Below, in pieces: positions 33,186 through 45,488 of a DNA stretch of 64,000 nucleotides. The notes beneath the pieces are model-generated. The model was not told the origin of the DNA, did not search any database, and saw only the letters and a list, made by a program, of their open reading frames with translations. The translations under genes were made by a program, and so were the position numbers. Position 1 is the first letter of the stretch. Every line of letters starts with the position of its first letter. This stretch comes from Proales similis. Taxonomy: Eukaryota > Rotifera > Eurotatoria > Ploima > Proalidae. The stretch covers positions 992,001 through 1,056,000 of the forward strand of contig JAGVRJ010000002.1 of NCBI GenBank assembly GCA_019059635.1. Reading direction: 5' to 3'.

Positions 33186-36100
33186 TTACCCGTAAACGAC
33201 GTCTTCCTCGTCAGAGTCGTTATTGAGCATCGCGAACGTGGACTTGTCATCTGGCTCCAGGTCTAAGGCACGGCATGAAAAACACAGATAAGAATGAATT
33301 TGATTGAAAATTGCGCAGTTTTACCGCTCCAGGCGTTTTTGGCAGGTGAATAGGCAATCACCATTGTGAAGACGTATGCGTTCATCAGTCCAAATATGCC
33401 GCAGAATTCAATCGAATTGCGATAATTCTTTGTAAAATGTTCAAACAGACTTTGAGAGAACGCCTCCGTATTGAGGCGTAGAACAGCGATGGCCATCAGG
33501 CTCAGCATGACTATGAGCATAAGGATGGAGGCAAAGCGAACTCTCAGCCCTTAATGTGTTTCAGGTCTTATCGCAGTTAAGCCTTTATTAAACAGCTCTC
33601 ACCTAGATAGGGCATGTTCTTCACTTCGACGATCGCTCTGACCATGAAGTAGAACAGCGCCAAGAGGTAGACCGTCAGAGCGGCAACAAGCACGATCCGC
33701 ATGAAAAAGTAAAAATGCTCGTCACTCGTCAGATTGTACGTGGGATCGGCGTTTGAGCGTAGCTGTTGCCAAACCAACAGGCAGATGGACATGAGCCAAA
33801 TGAAAAACACCAGCGCAAATTTGGGCGCGTAGAACGTGGCAAAGTTCCGATCGCTCTGTAGCGGCAAAGTTACAAGTCAAACGAAGGAGCAATAGTGATC
33901 TGACAGGATCAGACTTACTTGACGCACGCCGTGATAGACACTCAGCCAAAAGACCATGAGAAGAGCGAGGAACGTTGACTGGAATATGGCGTCCATTACA
34001 CGCGGTATCCAACTGTCGATTAAAATGTTGAGCGAGAAGAGAGGATCTAATAATCGACTCTGATTATGGCCTAGAGCATAGAAGGCCGGTCTGAGGTTGA
34101 GTTTACTGTTGAAGAAGAGAAGTGAGCGGAGTAAGATGAACATCCACTTTTGTTCGATTGACCAGTCTCGAATGGGAAACTTGCGAAGAGAGCGCGCGTA
34201 CAAAATCTGAAACGGTCGAAGCGGTTAGTTGGACGCCATTCGGATCAACAACCGACTGCTCTGGATTGGCCTACCAAGACTATGAAGTTGATCGATAGAC
34301 AGGCAAATCGGAACACGAGCTCGAATTTGCTGAACGCCGGGTTATAAGTGTTTACCTAACGAGCCGAGTTAGAGCCGCCTGATCGCAGCCTAAGTATTGC
34401 AAAGGCGTTTATTTACGTTAAATATCATGTCTTTAATTTGAATGGATTGATTGAGGCCGGCGAAGGTCACTTGAACCGAATATTGCTCTCGATGAATGTA
34501 ATCGAGATGCAGAACAGTGAACGCGTCACAGATCTAAAATTTCATGGTTTTAGAAAGGCCAGCCGAGATCCTAATCGAGCGAACCGATTCCCCATACGCG
34601 TCTCAGTTTGTCAATCGACCAAAATTTATTCAACACACACTCGCACACATGCAATTTATGAGAGCGATGCAACGACAATGTCAGCGTTTAGTAGCAGGCA
34701 GCGTACATGTTAGGATAGTAGTTTGGTCCGTAGCTCATAGCGCCGTAAGAGAACATCTGCTGTCCTTGAGAAGCATCCTCATATTGAACAGGCCCCATCA
34801 GAAATCCTTTGGGCTGCTGTGGCGGAAGCTGACTCTGAGATGGCTGCGAGAGCTGCGTGTTGGACAAGTGCGATGGTTGGAACTGATGTGCCGACTGCGA
34901 GCTCTGGTTTTGCTGGGGCTGCTGATAGCCAAGCGCTTGAATGTTCGGATCATAGCCCGGTGCGGCCTGAAGCTGAGGATGGTCCATTCTTGGCGGCACT
35001 TTAATAATTCGGGGGTTAATCTGAGGTCTCTTTGGCTTTCCATACACGGTACGGTCTTTGTACTGTGCCGGTGGTGTGCAAGGACGCTCAATTATCAGAT
35101 TAATTGTGTCCCTCTGCGGCTTGACAATGAAAACTCTCTCGATTATATCGGGAGTTGGAGTAGGCAGACGTCTGACCACCTGACGCACGCGTCCAGTATT
35201 TCCTGGAATGGTGATCACTTGGCGCTTGATCATTGGCTGGCGCCTTTGGTTTGCCACGTTCTCAAAGGCGGCGTCGATCTGAGATGCAGCTTGCGACATA
35301 TCGTCATTGGCCGGCGATTGCATAGCCTGTGGTGATTCAAACTGCTGTTGCTGTTGAGCAGGTTGCTGCTGGACTGGGCATTGTGGCTGCTGTTGAGCCA
35401 TGTACTGACTTTGCGGATAGTTGGCGTAGGCTGGTGGGTAGCCGTAGCTATTGAATGGCATTGAGCCGTAAAAGTCGTTGTCCGATGTGGTCGAGTATGA
35501 CTGACCGGCCATGTAAAGAGGAAGACTGACTCTGTAAGGTGATGCACCAGAGTAGCCCGCTAAGCCTCCGTAGCCCTGGTTGCAGCCTGTGTAGTTTCCA
35601 AATGAAGCGCTCATATTCTTGCTTTTGTTTGTCTTCTTCTTCTTCGTTCAATTCTTCAAGTGTTCTGGTCAGATGGCTGTGTAGGAAAATTGGCCCACTC
35701 AAATGAAACGCTCGACAACGAGTTTTCGAGTTTTTTTTTCTAATTTTCTTGCGTTCGCACGCGCGTCAAATGAAGCTCATGTCAGTCTAGATCAGCTTGC
35801 TTAAAAACTAATTTTCTCTGGTTCGTCCCCGGCACAGGCGACCGGCCGGCAGGCAAACGAAATTTTTTTTTGTTGATGTCAACATGCATTCGCTGATTGA
35901 ATGGTACAAAAATACAATTTAGGGCAGTTGTATCATTTTAACAAGCTCGCTCATGCGTTTAGACTGTCCGAGTTTGTTGTATGCGAGTAGAGCAAGTTTG
36001 CATTTGGAGATGCATTGTTAATTGACGCGAAGGCAATAAAAGATCTTCAATACGAAAAGCGAGCCTCTCTTTCTCGCATTCTCTCAATCTCTATTCGTCA

Positions 36101-36860
36101 AATAGCATCAAGCTCATTCGTTGTTGTTCTTTTTTTTTTTAATTTGAGTTTTTCCCGCGGCACCTACTCCACTCAATTCAACAAAGTCTATTTCAAATGA
36201 CGTCAAAAGCAATCTATTTCTGACAATCGGTCTACTCGGTCTAATTTGACTCGGTCACACCGCTCTACTGCACGGCCATCTCCCCAATTAGCTAATAGAT
36301 GAACCAATTAATTCGAACACCTGATTTAACCGGCCAATGTCTAGCACCCGAGGCGACCGGCAAATGAATCAATCTGGACGCGCATGGACGAATGGGCTTC
36401 ACAATTATCGAACGCCACTGACCTCGTTAATGCAATGCAAGCTTCGTGCTTTGCTGAAAAACTCCTGGTGCGCGTTGGGATCATCGCGCGACTGTTCGGG
36501 CTCGTCCATCGCGTGCATGTGAACGTCCATTTCGAACTGCTTGCTAATGTCACTTTTGCTGTTCTCCACCATCGGCTGGGCGGTGATCCACAACTGTTGA
36601 TGGAACTTGTCCAAGTAAGGAGTTTCCAACAAGAACGGACCAGTCTTTTAAAAATCAGTTGCTTAAACCGAATCAGACTCACACAGTTGGCTATTTCTTA
36701 CTCTGAACTTTTCGGCCGGCATTCGATCAGAGGCCTTTCCTTGCACAGTGAACCGCAACGACGGTGCTATGATGCCGATTCCGAGCGCAAGAAAGAGCGA
36801 CGCGACAAAGCAAACATAGAGCGCAAGCACTTGACGTTTGTTCATTGAATAGAGTCGCAT
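33186..36860 (-). CDS. TMEM181: TMEM181 multi-pass membrane protein, 8 exons
   Basis: Exons on the minus strand are 36702-36860, 36423-36644, 34417-34533, 34275-34355, 33919-34206, 33603-33855, 33325-33549 and 33186-33262. The start MRLYSMNKRQVLALYV, the middle TYNPAFSKFELVFRF, SLRKFPIRDWSIEQKWM and FWLSVYHGVRQ, and the acidic end AMLNNDSDEEDVVYG each match TMEM181 (GPR178), so the spliced chain is secure. An N-terminal membrane anchor and luminal domain precede about seven hydrophobic segments. The vertebrate protein is Wntless-like and implicated in binding extracellular ligands; its cellular role is poorly known. Most introns are short, but intron 2 (34534-36422, 1889 nt) contains another gene. 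Confidence 0.93.
34688..35614 (-). CDS. Gln-rich protein with a conserved PTPxPDIIERV-type core, nested in TMEM181 intron 2
   Basis: A 308-residue single-exon protein. The N-terminus is Gly/Tyr/Ser-rich, followed by Gln-rich stretches (about residues 70-105 and 235-275). Between them, about residues 128-215, is a non-repetitive core with Pro-spaced hydrophobic/charged words: RQVITIPGNTGRVRQVVRRL, PTPTPDIIERVFIVKPQRD, TINLIIERPCTPP and INPRIIKVPPR. I recall similar P-T-P-x-P-x-I-I-E-R patterns from structural coiled/filament-like proteins, but cannot name the family. The end is Tyr-rich (SYGPNYYPNMYAACY). A minus-strand AATAAA (plus-strand 34625-34630) gives it its own polyA signal inside the host intron. 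Same orientation as TMEM181. Confidence 0.75.
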   Translation of the reverse strand: MSASFGNYTGCNQGYGGLAGYSGASPYRVSLPLYMAGQSYSTTSDNDFYGSMPFNSYGYPPAYANYPQSQYMAQQQPQCPVQQQPAQQQQQFESPQAMQSPANDDMSQAASQIDAAFENVANQRRQPMIKRQVITIPGNTGRVRQVVRRLPTPTPDIIERVFIVKPQRDTINLIIERPCTPPAQYKDRTVYGKPKRPQINPRIIKVPPRMDHPQLQAAPGYDPNIQALGYQQPQQNQSSQSAHQFQPSHLSNTQLSQPSQSQLPPQQPKGFLMGPVQYEDASQGQQMFSYGAMSYGPNYYPNMYAACY

Positions 36861-38186
36861 TTTGACCGACCTTTGAACGTCTGATTAGATGACCTGGAGG
36901 CGAGAATCAGCCGAGGTTACTTACATGCCCAAATCTGAGTAGGTCAAGCTCATCTTGGACTTGGATAGAGGATATGACGGATACGAGATCGGCTTCTGGC
37001 GATGTAGATTTTCTCCTTGAAAAGGGGCCCGATCTCGACGTCTAAACACCTAAATGCTCGATTGTACTTAGAGAGCGATTATAAATAAAAATGTGGACCT
37101 GACGTGAATAAGCTGTGGAATTTCGCATGCAAATTATCATAAAATCCACGTCAAATCGATTCGCTCGTTCTGCGGCGGCCGCTCGAGTTAAAACCGTCCG
37201 TATGTTTGTCTTTGCTTAAGCCAAAATCGATTCAATCCCACAAAAGAATGTGAAGAGTTCGACTGCTCTTTAAAACGAGCCAGATTGAATTGACACAATC
37301 GAGCATCTGATTCGTTTCGAAGTTCTCTTACAAAATAGATTCGAGAGGCTGATGCGAAATGCATCTGATCCAGCGAGTGAGTGAACTCGTGGACACAAAT
37401 TTAATTTAAAGAAAATGGACAGAAGCAGGGCTCCGTCAGGTTGCATTTTGGAGACGAAAACCAGAGCAGAACGAGTTCTTGTTAAAGTTGAATTACACCT
37501 AAAAATCCATCGATCATAGGTAGGTCGATGAAGGTCAAAAGGAATGCTTATTGTATTAGCAATCGCTTTATTATTATTTCGATCCAATTATTATTAAAAT
37601 TTAAAAGAGAGAGAGAGATAGAGAGATACGAAAAAAGTGGTAGCAATAGAATAAGTAGAATTAGAAGAACTGATGGTTGGCCAAAAAGTTCAGTTGATCA
37701 TGGTTAAAAAAAAGAAAAGTCGACGTCGTGAGAAAAAGAGATAGATCGCCGAAACGAGAATAAGCGGCCGCGGGGCATGTAGGTTCATGGTCGGTCGACT
37801 CTTAGAATATTTCGCTCGAAAGCCAAGAGATAACGACGGGCCCAAAACGGCCTGGTTGTTCTAATTGCAAGCGGTTGAGGAAAAGAACGCGTCTTGCGTC
37901 CGTCCATGGTTTGGTGTTCGGATGAAAAAATGGCGAAAAGTAAAAACGAAATCCAATCTGCTTTAGGAGTTTGAGTTTTTAAAAGTTGAGTCGGTAAGGA
38001 GAATCGATGAAGAATAGAAAACGTAGTGCAGCAAATCAGAAGAGCAATTGTGCGCTTTTCTCATGGTCATGATCATCGTCATCATAACTGAACTTGTCAA
38101 GTGTGATTGAATCGGCGACTAAGGGAGACGGTGTGGCATCATCTACAGACACGGATGAGGACGATGGCATCGCCAAGCAGGCCGGC
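36861..38186. other. Intergenic region and probable 3' UTR of calcineurin A
   Basis: No supported gene. Minus-strand polyA words (plus TTTATT near 37569) lie about 600 bases beyond the alternative calcineurin stop. GA-rich runs occur near 37605-37630. Confidence 0.45.
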
Positions 38187-38479
38187 TCAGAGCGGTTGCT
38201 TCTCGCCTGAGTCAGATGAGGTTGTCTTGTGGCTTGCTTTACCGGTTATTACTGATCTCGGCGATGGGCACTCATGCTCTTCGTTATTGTTGTAATTGAT
38301 CACTTTGATGAGTGGCGTGTTCGCCTTTGCCTCGGCCAATCTTGGCCGGCTCTCGTTTGAAAGTTTCTCAATTGCCGTCGCCATCGCTGCCGAACTGCTC
38401 TCGTTCTTTGTGTCCGGACGCTTCTCATTAAAACGGTCGAGCTCTCTAACTTTTTCGAACAATGACTCAGTGTCCTTCA
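38187..38479 (-). CDS. Candidate alternative last exon of calcineurin A
   Basis: A minus-strand frame entered by a consensus 3' splice site (TTTTAAAG) at 38480-38481. In phase 1, the same phase as the donor of calcineurin exon 2, it reads V-K-D-T-E-S-L-F-E-K-V-R-E-L-D-R-F-N-E-K-R-P, then about 75 further residues to a stop. This parallels the canonical exon 3 start [20 protein letters not shown] at Phe-Glu, Leu-Asp, Asn-Glu and Pro. It therefore looks like a duplicated tail exon giving a second C-terminus beyond the autoinhibitory region. A donor-like GTAAAT just before the canonical stop (phase 1) could also join exon 3 to it. It could be a degenerate duplicate, but the open frame and phase argue for use. 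Confidence 0.55.
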
Positions 38480-39212
38480 CTTTAAAATAGTTGTTTTTAG
38501 CCCAAGTGGAACGAATCGGCGCAAATCGGATGACTAGCTAATGATGAAAGAAAATAGTTTTTAATGGCTCGGGCTCAGTTGTTTGCTCTCTGACAGCTAT
38601 TCATCAATCGATTCATTCATTCACTCAATCGGCTGGGTGGGTGTCTAGTTCCCTCATCGTTTTCAGTAAAACGCAACAAGAGATTTAGAATTTCAATCGA
38701 GATTCATCCGAACCAAATAGAACAATCACAAACAATCAATTTTATGTGCGGCGTGCAGCAGTTGGCTTCCAGCTTCGCTCCTTTTCCAAATTGGTCTGTT
38801 CTAACGTTTGTTGCCTGTTGGTTTGTTTCGTATGTGACGCCGCAAGCGACTCAGAGAGTGTTTGACATTTAAAAAAGAAAAGTTCTATCCAGACGAGAAT
38901 AAACGATCAATTTTAAACAAGATTAAGAAATGAATTTCAAAGATGGAGAACGAACGTGAGAAAGAAAGCGAGAAAAAGAGAGAGACAAAGACAGAGTCTA
39001 AAGATTTAGAACTAAACGATCTGAATATGATCAGACGAGTTGGCATTGGGTCAGCATTAGCGGCCTTGCCAATTAATGATGATGTTTTAGAAGAACGCTG
39101 AATTAGGTTCAGATAGAAAAGAAACAAGAAATTCAGTATAAAGCGACATGAACGAACGAGTAGGATGCGAAGAGATGAATGAATGAGCGTTGGGCGGCTG
39201 CAGTGGCGCTGG
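38480..39212. other. Intervening sequence between the two calcineurin tail exons
   Basis: Intron or 3' UTR depending on isoform. The minus-strand frame at 38885-39271 is Phe/Leu/Ser-rich noise overlapping the canonical exon. Confidence 0.4.
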
Positions 39213-41353
39213 CTATTTACGGCTGAATTTATTGAGTATTGATGGGCTAGCCGTCTGCTGTGAGCCAGCACTGTTCTTATTCGTTAGATTTTTACGAGCG
39301 CCATTGCCTGCCTGCTGTTTACCACCACCAGCAGCTGCGTCATCATCATTCCTGCCAGTCTCGTTGGAGCTGTTCTTGCCGGTCGGCGAGTCTACTGACG
39401 CCAAGCTGCCTTGATAAGAAGATACACTGCCACTCGACTGATGATGGTTATTATCATTGCTCGCTTTGGATGATTCGGACAGTACACCCAAGTTAGGCAA
39501 CGATTCCTCTCTTCTCGGCGGCAGTCGTTCGTTAACCTTATCCAACGATTTGGCTTCCTCAAATGAGATCTTCTTGCCATCGGCAAGTCCCTGACTGCCG
39601 ATGATCGTTTTCGCTTCGAAAAAACCGATTCGGATTAGATATGTTGTGACTAGCACGGAGTGGCACATTCAATACACAAACAGGGCAAACAAACAGCATT
39701 AGAAGGCGCCGATTAATCGAAACTGGCTTGAGACCCAAATTGAAAATCTCGAGCACATCGAGGCAAACAGAAAACAGCGAAATTAAGGCACGAGCACTAT
39801 TAAAGCCAAGTAAACACAGCCGGATAGCAAAATGCACAGAAAATAGGCAAAAACAATTGAGCAGTGAACGTCGAGCAGGAACGCAATTTACCACTCTCGA
39901 GAGTTGACTTGCCGCCTGACAAGGCGCCAAGTGGCAGAGTTCCGGTCGGCGTCAGCCCCTTGAGTGTAAGAACGCTCTCGCTCTCTTCTCTGAGGGTGGT
40001 GAAGACTTTGGCCATCTTTCCGATGGCTCGTATCTTGTTGCGAATTATCTCTTTTCGAGCGGCCACTCCTTGTTAAATCGCATCGCATAAGAACAACAAG
40101 AGACATTGGCCGCTCTTGGCCGATCGATTCAGCTTACCTTCAGCGTCCTCGTCGAGGAGCTCGTTCTCGGAGCAAATGTTCAAAATGCTCACCAGCATCT
40201 CGGTTACTTTCTCGCCAACAAACGGCAGCGACCAGGTGAACACGTCCATAAAATTGGGCAGCCAGTAGGGATGAGGTGAGCAGTTGAACTGACGTATGTT
40301 CATTACGTTGTTCTCATATTTGAGAATGGCTGCTTTGTTATTGTATACGTCCAAGTAGTTGGGAGCGGAGAATATGGTTATCAACGACGGAAACGCAGTC
40401 TGGGAACTTTTTTTGTACATTCGATAACCGGCATCTTGCGCTTCGTGAGCTCTTATGATCGACAACAGCTGGTTGTTCTGCAAGAATTCACAACACGCTG
40501 CATAGCTGTAAAAGAACGAACAACCACGCACAGTGTTGTGAGTAAAGTGCTCGTTTGTCTTCTCGTTGCCGTAGTCTTCAAGCGGGTCGGACCAGAGCAG
40601 ATCGCACATGGGTCCGTATGGCGGCGGCTCTCTAAATCTATCCAACTTGCGTATGTCTTCGAGATTGTGTATCTCTGGCGAGAGGCCACCGTGCACACAC
40701 AGAAACTGCTGGTTCATGAGCGCGGCAAGCGGCAAGCAGTCAAACGCGTCCATGCAGGCGTCGTATACTCGCTCTGTGTACTTGATCTTGCATTCTTGCT
40801 TAAATGTAAAGTATTCGGTCAAGTGTCTGCATTCGTGATTGCCGCGCAGCAGAAAGAACGTGTTCGGGTAAAGAATTTTCATTGACCAGAGGTAGAGCAC
40901 ACATTCAATGCTGAAATAGCCGCGGTCGACATAGTCGCCCAAGAACAAGTAACGCGTCTCAGAGGGCGGGCCACCGACTTCGAACAGCTTCATCAGATCG
41001 TAAAATTGGCCGTGGACGTCGCCACAGACGGTAATAGGCGCCTCTACGTCGATCATGGTCTTCTCCTGTCGGAGCAGGCTCGCTCCGTCGTTAATAATCT
41101 TGAGAGCGACCGACTCGTCGAGGCGGCCTTCGAGCAGGAAATGTTTCTTGAGCACATCGACGCGTGGCTTGCCCCTCGAATCGAACACCTCCGCATGTGT
41201 AAGCAAATGCGAGGGTGGGAATGGTACATTCTTAACGTGTCTCTCCGAACACATGGCCGGCGTAATTTGCGATGAGGTGGCAGCGGTCGCCGATGAGCTG
41301 CCGGCGCTCGATCCCGCAGCTCCACTGTTTGTGCTTGACGCATTACTACTCAT
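39213..41353 (-). CDS. PPP3C: Calcineurin A (PP2B catalytic subunit), canonical isoform
   Basis: Ca2+/calmodulin-activated Ser/Thr phosphatase. Exons are 40138-41353, 39892-40068 and 39213-39613, with introns of 69 and 278 nt. After a Ser/Ala-rich leader of about 35 residues, the phosphatase core shows all metallophosphatase motifs: GDVHGQ, GDYVDRG, GNHE and the later HGG, plus the PP2B-specific [14 protein letters not shown]. The calcineurin-B-binding helix follows ([20 protein letters not shown]), then the calmodulin-binding site ([20 protein letters not shown]) and the autoinhibitory segment ([19 protein letters not shown]). The tail is a Ser/Asn/Gly-rich low-complexity region. Exon 1 holds the whole catalytic domain uninterrupted. 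See 38187-38479 for a second possible end. Confidence 0.95.
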
Positions 41354-42433
41354 TTCCTAGCGCGCTGAGATTGAATTCACTGGCGACTACTGATCAGCTC
41401 TCAAAGTTCTAGTTGTTGCTTCTTCGAAAGACTCGCTTTTCTTCTTTGCTCTCTTCTTGGCCTCTGTGGTGGTGTTCGAGTCGCTATAATATTCTTCTTG
41501 GCTGCAGCTTAACGAGAAACGACGAGCTAATCACAAAAATAACAAAGTCATCTAGAATCAAAAGCGAAAAGACTTGTAGCCATTGCAAGAGATTTCAAGT
41601 CAGAAGCATACATGAACGATACAGATTGAGATGGACGCTCGCTCTTTCTCTCTTGCCCTCTCTCTCTCTCACACACTTTCTTTGGCTTGCTCACCGCTCT
41701 AACCCGCTCAGGGCCGCTCTTCTCTTGTGATTATTTACTCGAACCCGCTGATTTAGACCCGACTCGTATTGTCTGCTGATCATCAACGAACGAGCGAATG
41801 AACGAATAAACTAAAACGTGAATATTTTCGATTATGCCCGACGAAATAAATGGCGGCCAGGCACGTTTGCGCGCGAAGGCATGGAAGCTTTGATGAGAAA
41901 GATACGCTAGATTGACACGGTAGTTTTAAGGCCAATCAATACAGCTGAATAGAGGAAAGGAAGAGAATGAAGGAAGCGAATGAATGACTTGGGTTGTCGC
42001 AGACAATCGCCGGCAATTTCTGACTACACAGCAAGAAGGTTAAAAGCAACTCTGAATAGGCCATGAGAGTAAGTGGGCCCGTTTCTTTACCGAATGCTCC
42101 TCTTCATGTCGTCGATGATGTTTACGTCGTAATCGTTGTCGTATTTTATGTTCTCATCGCTTCTCTCCTCATGATTTATGGTGATGAATTTGTTTTCGTA
42201 CAAATTCGATTTATATGCATTTATTATATTATTTAAATGAGCGCTTCAAATTATGTGTTTCGGTGCGAACTTATGATTGGGCATAATGGGCGAATTGCGT
42301 GCGATTGCAGTCAGCGCCACATTTGGCTCTGTCGGTCTGCTGCAGCGGCTTGCGCGAGAGCCGAGTTAGTCAGAATAATGCATGCTGCCCGATGCGTACA
42401 GAAGCTAATGCAAGCAGACGAGAAAGAGCCGGC

Positions 42434-42540
42434 CAGAGAGAGAGAGAGAGAGAGAAGGAGAGAAAGCGAATGGAAGAGAGAGAGAGAGAAGGGAAAAGAG
42501 CCAAAGAGTAGGGGGAGGAGAGAGAGAGAGAGGGAAAGAA
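42434..42540 (+). repeat. GA-rich purine tract
   Basis: A pure (GA)n run of about 22 bases is followed by imperfect GA/GGAGA repeats totalling about 100 bp, a strongly strand-asymmetric purine tract. Confidence 0.9.
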
Positions 42541-44552
42541 ATAAAGAAAATAAAGGGCACGAGGCGCGCAAATCAAGCAAAATTTATTATCGCCGCCGTC
42601 TGAAATAATCAATGCCGCGTTCATATTTTGCGCCTGAAACCCAATCGCACTCATGCAAGAAAGCAAGCAGGCTGGCTGGCTCTATTGAAGTCAATGATAC
42701 CAACTGGCATAGTCTTATGTTAATATTGAATTCGATTATGAAGCAGTGCGTCGATTCGCTGATATGGCTAGCTGCCTTTTTCGCCTGCCGCCGCCTTTCC
42801 CCTTTATATTCATTACATTGTCAGCCAAGCGGGCCTGAACGCAGCGCTCACTCTCCCTCGTGCATCAAGTAAAATTCCATGCTCGCGAATAATGTGCTGC
42901 TCCATGCCCGTAAGAGGCTTAGACGTTAGACTGACTGCTACTATAATCAAATGCATGCAAAGTGATTGGCCGCTTAATTTAGCTCGCTCAATTTACAATA
43001 TTGCCTCATTATCATCGTGAAAATATCTCCGAAATAGAGAAGAACGAATTGCAGGCCCAGATAAAAAAAATAAGAGGTTCTTAGACTGGCCCTCGTTTCA
43101 GTCCAAGTGAGTCTGTTATTCAGTCCAAAAACAAAAAGAGGAGAAAGCTAATTTCCAGGCCGACTGAATGGTTGTTTAAACAGTTTCATGCCCTCGCGCG
43201 CGCACACACACACACACATAAGCCCGCATGCGAGCAGAAATCAAGTCTTGGGGCAGCCTGTTCAGTTAAGAAATGTTTATTCGATCGACGTCTAATTGCA
43301 TGCAAATAGGGTCTACAGGGCGCAGGGTATAGAGAGCATGTGTACTTAAGAAGAAAAAAAAGCCAGATGCTATCATGGCTATTGATTGAACTGGCATTTG
43401 AGTACTTGAAACTGTTTGTGTAAAAGCGAGTTAGACAGTTGGTTTACATTTTAAAATCGAGTTTGTCTCACACAATCAGCAGTTGAGCGATTGCACGTAC
43501 GTCAAATGTCCAAAAATAGAAAGGAAACGGCGAAGGAAGAGGGAAGCAAAGCGAAATCTCGCTCAAATGTACCCTAATGTGTGTGTGTATGCGCGCGCGT
43601 GCCTAAGCGTCAGAGACTGCAGCTTCCAGACAATTTGCAAAAGGCAAAAATTAAAATAAATTAACTGCTTGTGTCCCTAATCCAAAAAAAAAGGAGAGAC
43701 AAGTGACTTATTCAAATAAGGAGACGCAACTCCATTGAGAGTGGTCTCTCTATCTCAATCTAAATTATACTGCTGCTCTTATTATTATTATTTACTTATG
43801 AGACGAAAAGACGCTTGAAAAGTGCTCTAATAATTCGATCACGAAATATTTACTTGCCAAAATTGAATTCTAATCGCCCAAGAGATTTGGCCTCTTTGTT
43901 TAGGACAATCGATTTGAGACAGCTCAGTCTGAAATGGCCGTATATCTTGAATATGCTCGCTAATGGAAAATTGCGAGGCTAGAGTCGTAAAAAGTCAAGA
44001 ACAAACGCCGACCAGATCTGCAGCAGAGGCAGCAGTTAAAGAAGTAAATGCGTTTCTCGCTTTAATTCAGGACAGAGTCGAAATGGTTCAGTGTTTACTT
44101 GCTTTTATGCACTGATTCTCAACTTCACTGCTCGCCTGGCTTAACCTTCAGGTGTTCGATTAGAATTCGGTCTGCTCGATGCTCACCCGTTGGTTGCGGC
44201 TAGAAAACCAGTTGCCATTGAACTTGATTACAGACTCATTTAGTAGCGCTGTAGTCAGGCGTTCGGCAGGCCCTAGGCGCCATGCAGCCAGCTACGTTGC
44301 GGCTTTCTGGCAACAACAAATTAAGATGCGTATGGAAGAGAAATTTGAAGCAGCTAATTAGCGAGCTGCTTGCAATTTTGGCGAGCAGATAAGAATGAAA
44401 TTAGGTTCCTAATAACATCTCGGTGTCTGCAATTCAAATAATAAAATTATAAAAAAAAGGCTGCTTGGGTGGCTGAACACCTGCATCGCTCTAAATGTTG
44501 AACAACCAGCTCTCGACGAGTTTAATTTGCCAGCTGCACGGAATGCGCTGGT

Positions 44553-44571
44553 ATGTGTGTGTGTGTGTGTG
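44553..44571 (+). repeat. (GT)n microsatellite
   Basis: About nine uninterrupted TG units. Confidence 0.9.
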
Positions 44572-45411
44572 CCAATGAGCTTAGAACGGAGAAGCGTATA
44601 TTGGATTTGGATGGCAAAGAACGACGGGTATGCAATTAAAGCCCTTGAGAGGTCGTTATTGCCCGACAAGAAAAAAGCGTAAGAGAAGCGATTCGAGTAC
44701 CCCTACAACAATTCAACTGAGACGATGCATTTAATAAACCTTCTTGAACGGCCAATTTCTATATTTCTTATTTCATCAAAGCTGCTCGGCATGATGAATG
44801 ATTCTGTCTGCCGTGCCAGTGTGCGTTGAATCAAGGCCCACTGGAGTCCGAAACTCATTTATTTTCAATTTTCTATTTTGCATCAATCAAGCTAGAGCTG
44901 GAGGCCTCGTCTATCAGCCATATAAAATGATAGATGATTATCTTTGGCCTCCTTTCTAACAATCAGTCAAGTGCTCATCCGCCAGATCGTTTCCGTTTGA
45001 TTATCAATGTCGCTGGTTGAAAAGCTTCAAATCCTCCCTATCTGCTCACTCGGATAATTTTCTTTTCGGCGAATCCTAGAAAAATCAGAATGGAAACATG
45101 TGCCCAGTAATAATTTTCAGCTCTTGACGCGTCCCAATAAAAGATTCAGAGAAAGATGAGCTTTCTTATTTGTGCCGGGGTTAAGATATTGGTGGCAAAT
45201 CTTTTTTTTTTTTTCAAATAAACTCACTCCAATCCAAGGTCTCAAGTGCTTTTTCATTTAAACGTCTCGAGACAGTTTAGACCTATTTAGAGGTGAGTGG
45301 CGTCTGAATGTTACCAACTTGGACAGGATTGGCAAATAGTTTCCTAATAGACAAATATTGTCTTGAATTTTAAAAAAAACGTGACACTGCACATCTCTGC
45401 GTGTTCGTCGA

Positions 45412-45421
45412 GTATTAAAAG
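45412..45421 (+). promoter_or_regulatory. TATA-like box of the AprA-family gene
   Basis: TATTAAAAGG lies about 70 bases upstream of the ATG at 45489, leaving room for a 5' UTR of about 40 nt. Confidence 0.45.
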
Positions 45422-45488
45422 GCTTAAACTGCCGACGCGATCGTTTAAGTTAAAATAGCGCAAAAGAGAGAAGGAGCCGGCTAAAAAA

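Larger units (their letters stand above)
41354..45488. other. 4.1-kb non-coding region
   Basis: Upstream of calcineurin A and of the AprA-like gene. Contains a GA-rich purine block (42434-42540), CA/GT microsatellites (near 43199-43220 and 44553-44571), a GCGC run near 43592, and TATA-like words near 44918. Open frames overlapping the GA block are low-complexity artefacts. No gene is supported. Confidence 0.5.

Noticed and set aside
34544-35335. 263-codon plus-strand frame
   Set aside because: Antisense shadow of the Gln-rich coding sequence, rich in Arg/Leu/Val as expected for reversed Gln/Pro codons.
42237-42666. Overlapping frames of Arg/Glu or Leu/Ser repeats
   Set aside because: Translations of the GA-rich purine tract on both strands; not genes.
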